A stretch of 64,000 nucleotides of DNA, taken from the NCBI GenBank assembly GCA_016296885.1, contig JAEDHT010000001.1, positions 1 to 64,000 on the forward strand, given 5' to 3'. Made by a program: the position numbers and the translations under genes. Origin of the DNA: Clostridiaceae bacterium (GTDB lineage Bacteria; Bacillota; Clostridia; Oscillospirales; Acutalibacteraceae). Positions within the stretch are counted from its first letter, which is position 1; each line of letters starts with the position of its first letter. Below, one piece after another: positions 36,331 through 44,076 of the stretch. Below the pieces are notes generated by a model, which saw only the letters and a program-made list of their open reading frames with translations, was not told the origin of the DNA and did not search any database.

Positions 36331-38283
36331 TTATCTTCTGATAACCTTTTCACGTTTTTTGTTGTATCTTTGGGTGTATACAGGATAAGCATATTTTTTT
36401 CTTATGCTCTTTTTTGATGTTGTATTTAGCATAATGACTACAACTATCATCATAGATATTATTAAACCAATTATGGCTAGCTTTACTGCTTTTTGTGTGT
36501 TTTTATCTTTGAGGATGACAGATTCAGAATTGAGATAGCCTGCCTGCTCAAAAACTTTTGCGTTTATAGTTTCGCTAATAACAACAGATTCGCCACTTGT
36601 AGAAATATTCATTTGAGCTTGTTCTGTTTCAAGCGTTTTAATAAAGTATTCATCAACAATACCTGTTTGCTCAAGACCAAATTTCTTTTGTGCTGATAAT
36701 ACTGCCAGCCTTGTGGTTTCGTCGTATAGTCCATTTAAAAGACCGTCATACATATCGAGAGCCATCAGCTTTATCTGAATATCCTTTACATCGTCACCGA
36801 TATATCCCATCTGAAGCATATTATAATCAGGTGATTTAGGGGCTGACGAGGAATAAAGATAATTAATATCGTCTTTGGTGAGATAATCAGTATGTTCTAT
36901 GCCAAGTGTGTCTTGATATGAATGTAGTGCACTCAATGTGTCATCGTCGAATTCCTCTGTTGGGGTGCCAACAAGATATCTCAGGTCGATCAATCTTTGT
37001 TGAATAGCTCTTACACTATCACCTTTCATTCCATAGGACACATTGCCCTCGTTAGGATTAGAGATTGCGTTTTCATCAAAAAGCAAATCGTAGGTGAGGC
37101 TGTCGATCACACCGGTGCTGTATAGTCCGTTAGCAGACTGGAACTGTGACACCGCTATAGCTGTAACCTCTCCAAAGTAACCTGTTGGATCATCATAAAA
37201 ATAGCCAAGCTCTTGCAATCTTTGTTGTGCCTTCAAAGAATCCTCAGTGTAATCTCCAAGTGTGATTTCTTTAAATTGAATCACAGGTGCATCATCTGCA
37301 TATACAGCCTTGAGGGTTTCTTCATCTGCTACACCGGTAATGTCTAGCGATGCAGCCTCTTGAAATTCGCATACGGCAGTTTGTGTAAGGCTTCCGTAGA
37401 AGTCGGTTACGTCTGTATCAAAGAATCCAAGAGTTTTCAATCTGGTTTGAAGCTTCTTTACATCTGCACCCATATATCCGCTATAGAGCGTGGTATATTT
37501 GCTTTTTGTTGGCTTTGATGAGGTTGCAGATGAGGTAGAATCATCAGTATAGGAATCATCGTTGTAGTTATTATAATCGTAACTATCATCAGAGGAGCTG
37601 AATGAGTTGTCATTGGTGCTTGATGATGAGTTATTATTGGTAGACACGCTCACGCTGGAATAATCAGTAGCTAAGTAAGCACTTTCATCCGGAGCATAGT
37701 CGGATCTTCCATAGGCGTCAAAGGTGTAATAACCGCCGTCTATTTCACGGGAGGTGCTTGCGAGATATTCGCCGTTCTCGTAATAGTAGCTGTCGCCTTG
37801 GAACTTAACCCAGCCCGTGTTTGGATAGTTGACACCGGCTACCTTAAACCATGAGGTCCAGCTCTTAGTATAAACTGACTGATAGCATATTCCGTAGTAT
37901 TCGCTACGTGCATCAACAGCCATTCCACCTCCTACATACACACCCACATGACCTGGCTGATATAGTCCTAAGCCATGGATATTAGGTATACCGTTGCAGA
38001 TATAGCCTGATTCCGGTGAAGAATAGAGCATACTGGTGCGTATGCCTCCCACGCCGTTGTAGGTGCAGATTAGTCCTGAACAATCCACAGCACCGGCAGA
38101 TGAACCGCCATAAACATAGGACCAACCGTCATAATAAGCATTAAGCACGTGTGCTGAAAGCCCTACACCGGTGGAAGAATCAGCGCTTGCGCATGGTATA
38201 AAAAGTGATGAAGTAGTAAGTAAAATTGACATTGCAATAGCTGCAAAAGACTTAGCAAATGTTACAAGTGTTTTTTTCATCAA
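36331..38283 (-). CDS. NlpC/P60 peptidase with peptidoglycan-binding repeats and C-terminal membrane anchor
   Basis: An exported cell-wall hydrolase candidate of 650 aa. The signal peptide is ~1-34. The NlpC/P60 domain (~45-150) has the nucleophile Cys68 in VDCSGL and His112 in PGHVGVYVG. A cell-wall-binding-type repeat (GWVKFQGDSYYYENGEYL) lies near 155-195. A Ser/Asn/Asp/Tyr-rich linker (~200-265) is followed by four PG_binding_1 units (~268-550), each with the GYxGxDVKxLQxxL-like pattern. A hydrophobic segment (~605-625) and a basic tail suggest anchoring by the C terminus with the enzyme outside. AAGGAG precedes the start. Neighbours are unrelated and it has its own terminator. Confidence 0.9.
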   Translation of the reverse strand: MMKKTLVTFAKSFAAIAMSILLTTSSLFIPCASADSSTGVGLSAHVLNAYYDGWSYVYGGSSAGAVDCSGLICTYNGVGGIRTSMLYSSPESGYICNGIPNIHGLGLYQPGHVGVYVGGGMAVDARSEYYGICYQSVYTKSWTSWFKVAGVNYPNTGWVKFQGDSYYYENGEYLASTSREIDGGYYTFDAYGRSDYAPDESAYLATDYSSVSVSTNNNSSSSTNDNSFSSSDDSYDYNNYNDDSYTDDSTSSATSSKPTKSKYTTLYSGYMGADVKKLQTRLKTLGFFDTDVTDFYGSLTQTAVCEFQEAASLDITGVADEETLKAVYADDAPVIQFKEITLGDYTEDSLKAQQRLQELGYFYDDPTGYFGEVTAIAVSQFQSANGLYSTGVIDSLTYDLLFDENAISNPNEGNVSYGMKGDSVRAIQQRLIDLRYLVGTPTEEFDDDTLSALHSYQDTLGIEHTDYLTKDDINYLYSSSAPKSPDYNMLQMGYIGDDVKDIQIKLMALDMYDGLLNGLYDETTRLAVLSAQKKFGLEQTGIVDEYFIKTLETEQAQMNISTSGESVVISETINAKVFEQAGYLNSESVILKDKNTQKAVKLAIIGLIISMMIVVVIMLNTTSKKSIRKKYAYPVYTQRYNKKREKVIRR

Positions 38284-38451
38284 ACATATTCTCCTTACAA
38301 AAATTAGACATTTTATGACCTAAAAAGACATAATTACAAACTGTTACAAGTTTAGCACATTTTTGTAACCTTTTCAAGTGAAATATAAAAATATTTGACA
38401 AAAATCGAGAGTTTTTTTTGTAACTATTTTTGGAAAAAAGGGAGTGATAGT

Positions 38452-38736
38452 ATGACGTGTAGAGTATGTGATTTGAGGAACAAGGAAGTGATATGCAAGG
38501 GTAATGGTGTGAAGCTTGGCTGTGTGGATGATGTGTTAATTAATGTTACAGATGCAAGGCTTGTCGCTATAGTAATATATGGCAGGCTCAAGTGTTTTGG
38601 TCTTCTTGGCAGGTGTGATGATATTGTGATTAACTGGGAAAATATTGCGTTAATTGGCGAAGACACTATTCTTGTAGACTATAACAGTACTGTGCCGAGG
38701 CACAAAAAGAGAAAGCTTCCGATGAGATTTTTTTGA
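38452..38736 (+). CDS. YlmC/YmxH-family PRC-barrel protein
   Basis: A small cytoplasmic protein of 94 aa with a PRC-barrel-like fold typical of the YlmC/YmxH group found in spore-forming Firmicutes. The core segments CRVCDLRNKEVI, GLLGRCDDIVINWENI and IGEDTILVD match the family layout. The ATG at 38452 has AAGGGAG 7 bases upstream, giving the compact length usual for the family. It ends in a basic tail (RHKKRKLPMRFF). Its function in sporulation is inferred from family membership only. Confidence 0.85.
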   Translation: MTCRVCDLRNKEVICKGNGVKLGCVDDVLINVTDARLVAIVIYGRLKCFGLLGRCDDIVINWENIALIGEDTILVDYNSTVPRHKKRKLPMRFF

Positions 38737-38752
38737 TAATGATAAAAGAAAA

Positions 38753-38797
38753 AACAACAGTAACGTGTGACTATATGCGTTTGCTGTTGTTTTTTTA
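38753..38797 (+). terminator. Terminator of the YlmC-family gene
   Basis: AACAACAG (38753-38760) pairs with CTGTTGTT (38784-38791), followed by a T run. Confidence 0.82.
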
Positions 38798-38971
38798 TAT
38801 CAAATTTATTAATTTTTCCATTAGAATAGATGTATGTCAAAAAATAATCTTCCGAAAAGTTACAAGAATTGGTTTTTACGGTAATGTATAAAAGTAACTC
38901 TCTGTAGGATACTTAAAAAAGAACGTATTTTTTTGTTGTTTTAAAGATACAAAATATAGGGAGATTAAGTT

Positions 38972-39166
38972 ATGTCATCAACGAAAAAAGAATTGATAGA
39001 GATTATAGATTATTTGCCGAAGCCTGAGCAGATGCTACTGCTTGAAATTGCAAAAAGATTTATGAATCAGGAAATAGACATAAGCGACATAGAAGAGGTA
39101 ATATCAGCACGCAATTCATATGATGCAGACAGAACCATAAGCCATAATTTTATAAACTGGGATTAA
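38972..39166 (+). CDS. Small acidic protein of unknown function
   Basis: A 64-aa protein with a predicted amphipathic helix (LIEIIDYLPKPEQMLLLEIA) near the N terminus, resembling in layout the short helices of some type II antitoxins. No toxin gene follows: the next features are a terminator and an independent promoter. The ATG follows GGGAG by 10 bases. It looks like a real gene because of its ribosome binding site and terminator. Family not recognised. Confidence 0.6.
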   Translation: MSSTKKELIEIIDYLPKPEQMLLLEIAKRFMNQEIDISDIEEVISARNSYDADRTISHNFINWD

Positions 39167-39217
39167 AAAACGTGCCTGAGAGCTATTTTTAAGCGTTTTG
39201 CTTTTTATATTATTTAT

Positions 39218-39260
39218 AAAACCGCTGTAGTCCTAAAACAAGGATAAATACAGCGGTTTT
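39218..39260 (+). terminator. Terminator of the 64-residue protein gene
   Basis: AAAACCGCTGTA (39218-39229) pairs with TACAGCGGTTTT (39249-39260). It separates the small gene from the riboswitch promoter. Confidence 0.85.
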
Positions 39261-39279
39261 GTTGAATTATGAAAACGTA

Positions 39280-39309
39280 TTGACAAAATTAATAGTGTAG
39301 GTATATAAT
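39280..39309 (+). promoter_or_regulatory. Promoter of the riboswitch transcript
   Basis: TTGACA (39280-39285), an 18-base spacer and TATAAT (39304-39309). Transcription is expected to start near 39316, immediately before the P1 stem of the riboswitch-like leader. Confidence 0.75.
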
Positions 39310-39315
39310 AACTTC

Positions 39316-39452
39316 AGCCATAAAGAGTGCGTGAGGGACAAGCCCTGTGACCGCCGACAACCTGCTCAATAGAGTAAGGTGCCAATGCTTGTACGATGGT
39401 GTGATTACAAATGATTGATTGACACATCCATCGTGACGATGGGTGTTTTTTT
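39316..39452 (+). ncRNA. SAM riboswitch-like leader (S-box/SAM-I-IV type) with terminator
   Basis: The core matches the S-box signature in order: AGAG (39324-39327), GAGGGACAAGCCCTGTGA (39333-39350), GACAACC (39356-39362) and GGTGCCAAT (39379-39387). P1 is GCCAT/ATGGT (39317-39321 with 39396-39400). P2 is GCG/CGC (39329-39331, 39352-39354) closing a GGG...CCC helix. P3 is CCTGCTC/GAGTAAGG. The usual P4 helix is not visible, as in shorter SAM-I/IV-type variants. Downstream, 39425-39433 and 39437-39445 form a terminator with a T run. ACGATGGTGTG (39393-39403), overlapping the P1 3' strand, can pair instead with 39423-39434. This predicts premature termination when ligand is bound. Ligand identity is inferred. 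Confidence 0.75.
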
Positions 39453-39498
39453 ATCCACTGCTCTTTGTGACAAAATTGACCATAAGGAGCATATAACA

Positions 39499-39966
39499 AT
39501 GAACACAAGAATTATACCAAAAGAGACCAACTATCAAAAATCGCTCAATGATTACAAGATTCATTGCAGCAGCAAAGATGTTATTATCGGTAACACTTAT
39601 AAAGGATATGCAACGATTGACGGAAACATCGTTCGTTCCAGATGTAAAACGATTTATTACGATGCAGGACGGCGTATTCTGCTTGCAGAAGATAATGATA
39701 ACGGTGAGTATATGTTTATTCACGGCAGGATGTATGTATATGATGATGTCATCTATTTTGAAGGTTATAACACCTTAAGAAGAAAAAAGTCGCTATATGA
39801 TTTTGTCAATGAAGAAATCGAGGCGATGCAAAACAACAAAACTTCGATAGAAAAAGATGCACTTGTCAAGCGGTTAATGTCTAAATTCCATCCGAAAATT
39901 GCCGGATGTTTTACCGGCGCATTTGAAATTATAGCGGATGCTTACTTGGGTGGTTGGATTAAATGA
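39499..39966 (+). CDS. Unrecognised 155-residue protein under riboswitch control
   Basis: A soluble-looking protein with no signal peptide or membrane segment. The first ~100 residues look like beta-rich sequence (NTYKGYATIDGNIVRSRC, MFIHGRMYVYDDVIYFEGY). The last ~50 are helical and basic (LVKRLMSKFHPKIAG). No known domain or catalytic motif was recognised. The ATG at 39499 has AAGGAG 9 bases upstream. The gene is alone behind a SAM riboswitch-like leader and is followed by a bidirectional terminator, so it appears to be the sole target. S-box elements usually control methionine or SAM synthesis and transport, so a role in that metabolism is suggested but not shown. Confidence 0.8.
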   Translation: MNTRIIPKETNYQKSLNDYKIHCSSKDVIIGNTYKGYATIDGNIVRSRCKTIYYDAGRRILLAEDNDNGEYMFIHGRMYVYDDVIYFEGYNTLRRKKSLYDFVNEEIEAMQNNKTSIEKDALVKRLMSKFHPKIAGCFTGAFEIIADAYLGGWIK

Positions 39967-40030
39967 GGGTTTTGTCAATATTCTTATAAACACAAAATAA
40001 AGCCAAATTTTTTTGATTCTTTCAAAAGAA

Positions 40031-40075
40031 AAAATCGCACTCGAAACCAATAAACGGTTTTTGAGTGCGATTTCT
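40031..40075. terminator. Bidirectional terminator between the riboswitch gene and tRNA-Thr
   Basis: AAATCGCACTC (from 40032) pairs with GAGTGCGATTT (ending 40073), flanked by A-rich sequence on the left and T-rich sequence on the right. It can end both the + strand gene and the minus-strand rpsF-rpsR-tRNA unit. Confidence 0.85.
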
Positions 40076-40078
40076 TCT

Positions 40079-40154
40079 TGGAGCTGGTGAACAGATTCGA
40101 ACTGTCGACCTACTGATTACGAATCAGTTGCGCTACCGGCTGCGCCACACCAGC
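40079..40154 (-). tRNA. tRNA-Thr (anticodon CGT)
   Basis: A 76-nt cloverleaf on the minus strand, including an encoded CCA end. Acceptor arm GCTGGTG/CACCAGC, D arm GCGC...GCGC, anticodon stem ACTGA/TCAGT around loop TTCGTAA (anticodon CGT, reading ACG), and T arm ACAG/CTGT around TTCGAAT. It lies 56 bases after the rpsR stop on the same strand and may be co-transcribed with it. Confidence 0.95.
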
Positions 40155-40210
40155 AAAAACTATTATCGGATGCCTCTTTAATTTAAAGGCACCCGACAGA
40201 AGTCTTTATA

Positions 40211-40465
40211 TTATTCAGCTGAGTAAGGTAAAAGTGCTACATGTCTTGCACGCTTTACTGCAACTGTGAGTGCACGCTGATGACGAGCACAAGTGCCTGT
40301 TACTCTGCGAGGAAGAATCTTTGCTCTCTCTGAGATGTAACGGCGAAGCTTAGCGATATCCTTGTAATCTATGCTTTCAACTTTATCTACACAGAATGAG
40401 CATACTTTTCTTCTGCTTTTTCTGTTGTTTCTGCGCATATCTTTCTCCGGTCTGTTTTCAGCCAT
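40211..40465 (-). CDS. rpsR: 30S ribosomal protein S18
   Basis: A basic protein of 84 aa. The family core KVCSFCVDKVESIDYKD and LRRYISERAKILPRRVTGTC is present; the clustered Cys residues are those of the S18 type with the metal-binding motif. AGGAGAGATAACA precedes the ATG. It is last of the rpsF-ssb-rpsR operon, the usual bacterial order. Confidence 0.97.
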   Translation of the reverse strand: MAENRPEKDMRRNNRKSRRKVCSFCVDKVESIDYKDIAKLRRYISERAKILPRRVTGTCARHQRALTVAVKRARHVALLPYSAE

Positions 40466-40501
40466 TGTTATCTCTCCTTTACATAAAATTAAGTGCTTCC
40501 T

Positions 40502-40948
40502 TTAGAAAGGAAGATCATCATCCGTTGGGATGCTCTCAAAATCGCCTGTGCTACCGCTGGAATAGGATGCTGCCGGAGCAGAAGATTGTGAATAGGAATT
40601 ATCTTCGCCGTAGGAAGAATCACGCTTGCTTCCTGTGAAATAAACATTCTCAGCTAAAACTTCAAATGCCTTGCGATTATTTCCGTTTTTGTCCACATAG
40701 GAACGAGTTTGGAGTGAACCTGCAACAGCAATCATACTGCCTTTTGTAAAATACTTTGTTACAAACTCAGCAGTGTTTCTCCATGCCACGATATCGATAA
40801 AATCGGTTACTCTTTCTTCACCGGCTTTTGCATAATCTCTTTGTACAGCAATAGTAAATGAAGTTACTGATGTGCCGTTTGGAGTTGTGCGAAGTTCTGG
40901 TGTGGCTGTAAGTCTTCCCATAAGAACAATTTTATTCATAATCTCCAT
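40502..40948 (-). CDS. ssb: Single-stranded DNA-binding protein
   Basis: Binds single-stranded DNA in replication and repair. The OB fold covers ~1-110 (NKIVLMGRLTATPELRTTP, FIDIVAWRNTAEFV). A Ser/Gly-rich linker leads to the acidic tip DDDLPF, which recruits partner proteins. AAGGA lies 6 bases before the ATG at 40948; an in-frame ATG three codons later (MNKIVLMG) is a possible alternative. It sits between rpsF and rpsR. Confidence 0.97.
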   Translation of the reverse strand: MEIMNKIVLMGRLTATPELRTTPNGTSVTSFTIAVQRDYAKAGEERVTDFIDIVAWRNTAEFVTKYFTKGSMIAVAGSLQTRSYVDKNGNNRKAFEVLAENVYFTGSKRDSSYGEDNSYSQSSAPAASYSSGSTGDFESIPTDDDLPF

Positions 40949-40980
40949 ATCCTTTCCTTAGGTTTTGCAACCGGGTTTAA

Positions 40981-41277
40981 TTAAGCTTCCTTTTTGATGA
41001 TGAGTGAACGAAGAACGCCATCTGTGATCTTATAGATTCTATCAAGCTCAGCTGGGAATTCAGGATCAGCTGTGAATGTATAGAGAACATAATGACCTTC
41101 TGTTTCTTTCTCGATAGGATAAGCGAGTCTACGCTTGCCCCATACATCAACGCTTTCGAGAGTTGCGTGCTTTTCAATCAAAGCTTTGAACTTCTCTGTA
41201 ACAGCCTCGATGCCTTCGTCACCCAATTTTGTTGAGATAACTAAAACAGATTCGTAAGCATTAATAACTCCTGCCAT
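40981..41277 (-). CDS. rpsF: 30S ribosomal protein S6
   Basis: A 98-aa ribosomal protein with the family pattern YESVLVISTKLGDEG at the N terminus and WGKRRLAYPI plus YVLYTF in the core. The start at 41277 is fixed by AAGGAGGTG 8 bases upstream; a longer frame upstream has no support. It is the first gene of the minus-strand operon with ssb and rpsR. Confidence 0.97.
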   Translation of the reverse strand: MAGVINAYESVLVISTKLGDEGIEAVTEKFKALIEKHATLESVDVWGKRRLAYPIEKETEGHYVLYTFTADPEFPAELDRIYKITDGVLRSLIIKKEA

Positions 41278-41355
41278 GTTATTGCACCTCCTTTTGGACT
41301 CTGGCCCTGCAAAATTTGCAGAGCAAGGAAAAAACACGATATACGTGCAGTGGTA

Positions 41356-41384
41356 ATTATATCAAACTATTGTTTTACCGTCAA
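41356..41384 (-). promoter_or_regulatory. rpsF operon promoter
   Basis: On the minus strand TTGACG (41384-41379), a 17-base spacer and TATAAT (41361-41356). The ~70-base leader to the rpsF start contains the palindrome CTGCAAAATTTGCAG. It could be a protein-binding leader, but the known S6:S18 RNA motif was not recognised. Confidence 0.72.
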
Positions 41385-41609
41385 GTGATTTTTTAAGATT
41401 TTGTGCAGGCTTTTGAAAAATAATTAACGTTGCAGGCAGGTCGTTTTGTGCATTACGTCTAGTATTTGTGGTTGTGGAGTGTATTGTATGACTGGCATAG
41501 CTATTAAGATGGGACAAATTGTGAGATTTATATTGATAATAACCCTGTAATGTGATAACATATACATTAGCTAGTAGTTTTTTTATGTTTGGTGTTGAAA
41601 GGGGAATAT

Positions 41610-42551
41610 ATGACAAAATTATATCTTGCAATTCCTTGTTATAATGAGGAAGAGGTGCTTTATGACACCACCGAAAAACTTACAAAAAAATTTGATAAAA
41701 TGATTGCTGAGGGCAAAATTTCGCCCGATAGTAAAATATGCTACTTTGATGACGGCAGTAAGGACAAAACCTGGGAAATCATCACTGAGCTACACCGTAC
41801 AAACAAATATGTAAATGGCATAAAAATGAGCCGAAACAGAGGGCATCAAAACACCCTGCTTGGCGGACTATTGACAATTAAAGACCGATGTGACTGCACA
41901 ATCTCCATTGACGCCGATTTGCAGGATGACATAAACGCCTTTGATCAGATGATAGAAGATTTTGAAAACGGCTCAGAGATAGTCTATGGCGTGCGTAGCA
42001 AGAGGGCAACCGACACAGCCTTTAAAAGAATTACAGCACAGAGCTTTTATAAGATACTTTCAGTATTGGGTGCAGAGGTGGTGTATAACCATGCTGATTT
42101 TCGCCTTATAAGCCGAAAGGCACTGAACGCTTTGGCAGAATTTGAAGAGGTAAATCTTTTTCTAAGAGGGTTGGTGCCTATGGTTGGCTTCAAATCTTCT
42201 GTAGTGGAATACGAGAGAAGCGAAAGGTTAGCCGGCAAGAGCAAATATCCGCTCAAAAAGATGTTGGGGCTTGCATGGGACGGTGTGACCAGTCTATCTA
42301 TGAAACCCATCAGGATGATTACATCTCTTGGTGCAATCGTGTTTGGAGTAAGCTTGATTATTTTAATATATAGCTTTGTGATGTGGTGCATAGGAAATAC
42401 CGTATCAGGATGGACCTCCACGGTGCTTTCTATCTGGGCTATTGGCGGGCTTCAGTTGCTTGCAATCGGAGTTATAGGTGAATATATCGGAAAAATCTAT
42501 ATGGAAACCAAAAGGCGCCCTCGCTATATCGTAGAAGAGGAATTGAAATAA
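41610..42551 (+). CDS. Membrane glycosyltransferase, family 2 (GtrB/DPM1-like)
   Basis: Transfers a sugar from a nucleotide donor, probably to a polyprenyl phosphate. The GT-A domain (~1-225) begins LYLAIPCYNEEEVL and contains the metal-binding DADLQDD motif. Two C-terminal membrane segments (~238-262 and ~272-295) match the GtrB/YkcC-type layout. The ATG at 41610 follows AAAGGGGA; the longer in-frame start at 41589 is unsupported. The next gene encodes a pyruvyl transferase-like protein, suggesting surface polysaccharide or glycolipid work. Confidence 0.9.
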   Translation: MTKLYLAIPCYNEEEVLYDTTEKLTKKFDKMIAEGKISPDSKICYFDDGSKDKTWEIITELHRTNKYVNGIKMSRNRGHQNTLLGGLLTIKDRCDCTISIDADLQDDINAFDQMIEDFENGSEIVYGVRSKRATDTAFKRITAQSFYKILSVLGAEVVYNHADFRLISRKALNALAEFEEVNLFLRGLVPMVGFKSSVVEYERSERLAGKSKYPLKKMLGLAWDGVTSLSMKPIRMITSLGAIVFGVSLIILIYSFVMWCIGNTVSGWTSTVLSIWAIGGLQLLAIGVIGEYIGKIYMETKRRPRYIVEEELK

Positions 42552-42668
42552 ATATAATATGTACTTTGTGCAACATAGTTGTGTTTTAAGGTGTTGCCTG
42601 TATTGAAAAAATTAAAGAAATTAGCATAAATGGGTTAAAAAATTATTTTTTGAGGGGTCAGAGAAAAT

Positions 42669-43946
42669 ATGAGAAATATACTTATCTATAAAAAAATAGA
42701 AATAATAAAAGGCACAGATTACAAAGATTTGCATAATAGTGTGAAGTTGTGGCACAATGGAATTTGCCCAAATTTTGGCAATAAATTGTGGTATCAGGCA
42801 TTGATATCATTAATATCCACTCCTGACAATGACATAACGATATATGATGAAAAAATGTCTCCACAGGAGATCAATGAAAAATTTGATTTAATTATTTATC
42901 CTATGGCTAATATTTTCTCGTCTCATTTTTATAAAGGTCTTCCTAAATTAACAGAAATTATCAAACAGTTCAAAATTCCTGTGTTTGTAATCTCATGTGG
43001 AGTGCAGGCTGATAATTATGATCAGCTTGATGAAGTTTGTGAGCAGATTGGAAATGAATCCAAAGACTTTATTTCAGCAGTGTATAATACAGGTGGCCAG
43101 TTTGCACTGAGAGGCTATTTTACTGCCGAGTTTTTTAAGAAGCTTGGTTTTAAGGATCCTGCTGTAGTGGGATGCCCCTCGCTGTATCAACTTGGCAATG
43201 CCACGAGAATTGATAAAAAGAACGTAGAAATAGCAGATTTTAAGCCTTCTTTTAATGGTAGGCTTGCCAGGTTAAACCCATATATGAAGTTATATAAAAA
43301 CTCTATATTCTATGATCAGGATGTCTTTTTTGATCTTTTATATAATCCGGACTTTTTTAACAAAAATGATTCAGCTTCACTTAATGTGAAAAAAATCTTA
43401 AAATACAACAAAGGCGGAGTACAGCTGGCAGAATTGCTTCACAATGATAGGTTGAGATTGATAGCTGATATGTGGGATTGGCAAGATAGTTTTGTTCAGG
43501 AGGGTATATCATTCTCATTTGGCTCAAGAATACATGGAAGTGTTATTGCCTTGTTGTCGGGTGTGCCGGCAGTAGTGGTTGGCTTTGATTCCAGAACCAG
43601 AGAAATGGCAGAATTTTATGACATACCATGTGTGCCATCTTTTGAGGATGTAAAGCCTGAAGAGCTGTATTCTTTCTATGAAAAATTGGACTATACAAGG
43701 TTTAATAATAATCTACCTAAAAAGATAAGTGATTTTGAAGAGTTTTTGAGAAAATGTGGAATTGTAGATAATAATTTGAATTTTGATAATAAATTCTTAA
43801 ATAGACCAAATGGTGATTATCCAAAAACATCTGATTACATCAATAAGGATATAAAACAATATACAAAAAAGGTAATGGATAATAAATTGTTCTATAGTGC
43901 TTATCTTGGTGCTATTGATACATATAGCAAAATTTTTAAACATTAA
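42669..43946 (+). CDS. Polysaccharide pyruvyl transferase-family protein
   Basis: A soluble protein of 425 aa resembling the PS_pyruv_trans family, which adds pyruvyl ketals to cell-wall polymers. The C-terminal family signature FSFGSRIHGSVIALLSGVPA is followed by VVVGFDSRTREMAEFYDIP. The N-terminal half includes FGNKLWYQALI and FVISCGVQADNYD. GAGGGG lies upstream of the ATG. It is likely functionally tied to the preceding glycosyltransferase, although a 117-base gap separates them. The exact acceptor is unknown. Confidence 0.82.
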   Translation: MRNILIYKKIEIIKGTDYKDLHNSVKLWHNGICPNFGNKLWYQALISLISTPDNDITIYDEKMSPQEINEKFDLIIYPMANIFSSHFYKGLPKLTEIIKQFKIPVFVISCGVQADNYDQLDEVCEQIGNESKDFISAVYNTGGQFALRGYFTAEFFKKLGFKDPAVVGCPSLYQLGNATRIDKKNVEIADFKPSFNGRLARLNPYMKLYKNSIFYDQDVFFDLLYNPDFFNKNDSASLNVKKILKYNKGGVQLAELLHNDRLRLIADMWDWQDSFVQEGISFSFGSRIHGSVIALLSGVPAVVVGFDSRTREMAEFYDIPCVPSFEDVKPEELYSFYEKLDYTRFNNNLPKKISDFEEFLRKCGIVDNNLNFDNKFLNRPNGDYPKTSDYINKDIKQYTKKVMDNKLFYSAYLGAIDTYSKIFKH

Positions 43947-43967
43947 AATTAAATACATGAAACAAAT

Positions 43968-44005
43968 CAGGACATACCCAAAATGGTATGTCCTGAAGTT
44001 TTTTT
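43968..44005 (+). terminator. Terminator of the pyruvyl transferase-like gene
   Basis: CAGGACATACC (43968-43978) pairs with GGTATGTCCTG (43985-43995), followed by AAGTTTTTTT. Confidence 0.9.
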
Positions 44006-44076
44006 GAAAAGTATTACGCAAATCTGTTCTGATATAAAATATAACTTTATAAGCCTGTGCATATAATATATTTAAA

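Noticed and set aside
38972..39166. 64-residue gene considered as an antitoxin of a toxin-antitoxin pair
   Set aside because: No toxin-like gene is adjacent; it is closed off by a terminator and followed by an independent riboswitch promoter.
41278..41350. rpsF leader considered as an S6:S18-binding regulatory RNA
   Set aside because: A palindrome is present, but the conserved features of that RNA motif could not be recognised; a covariance search would be needed.
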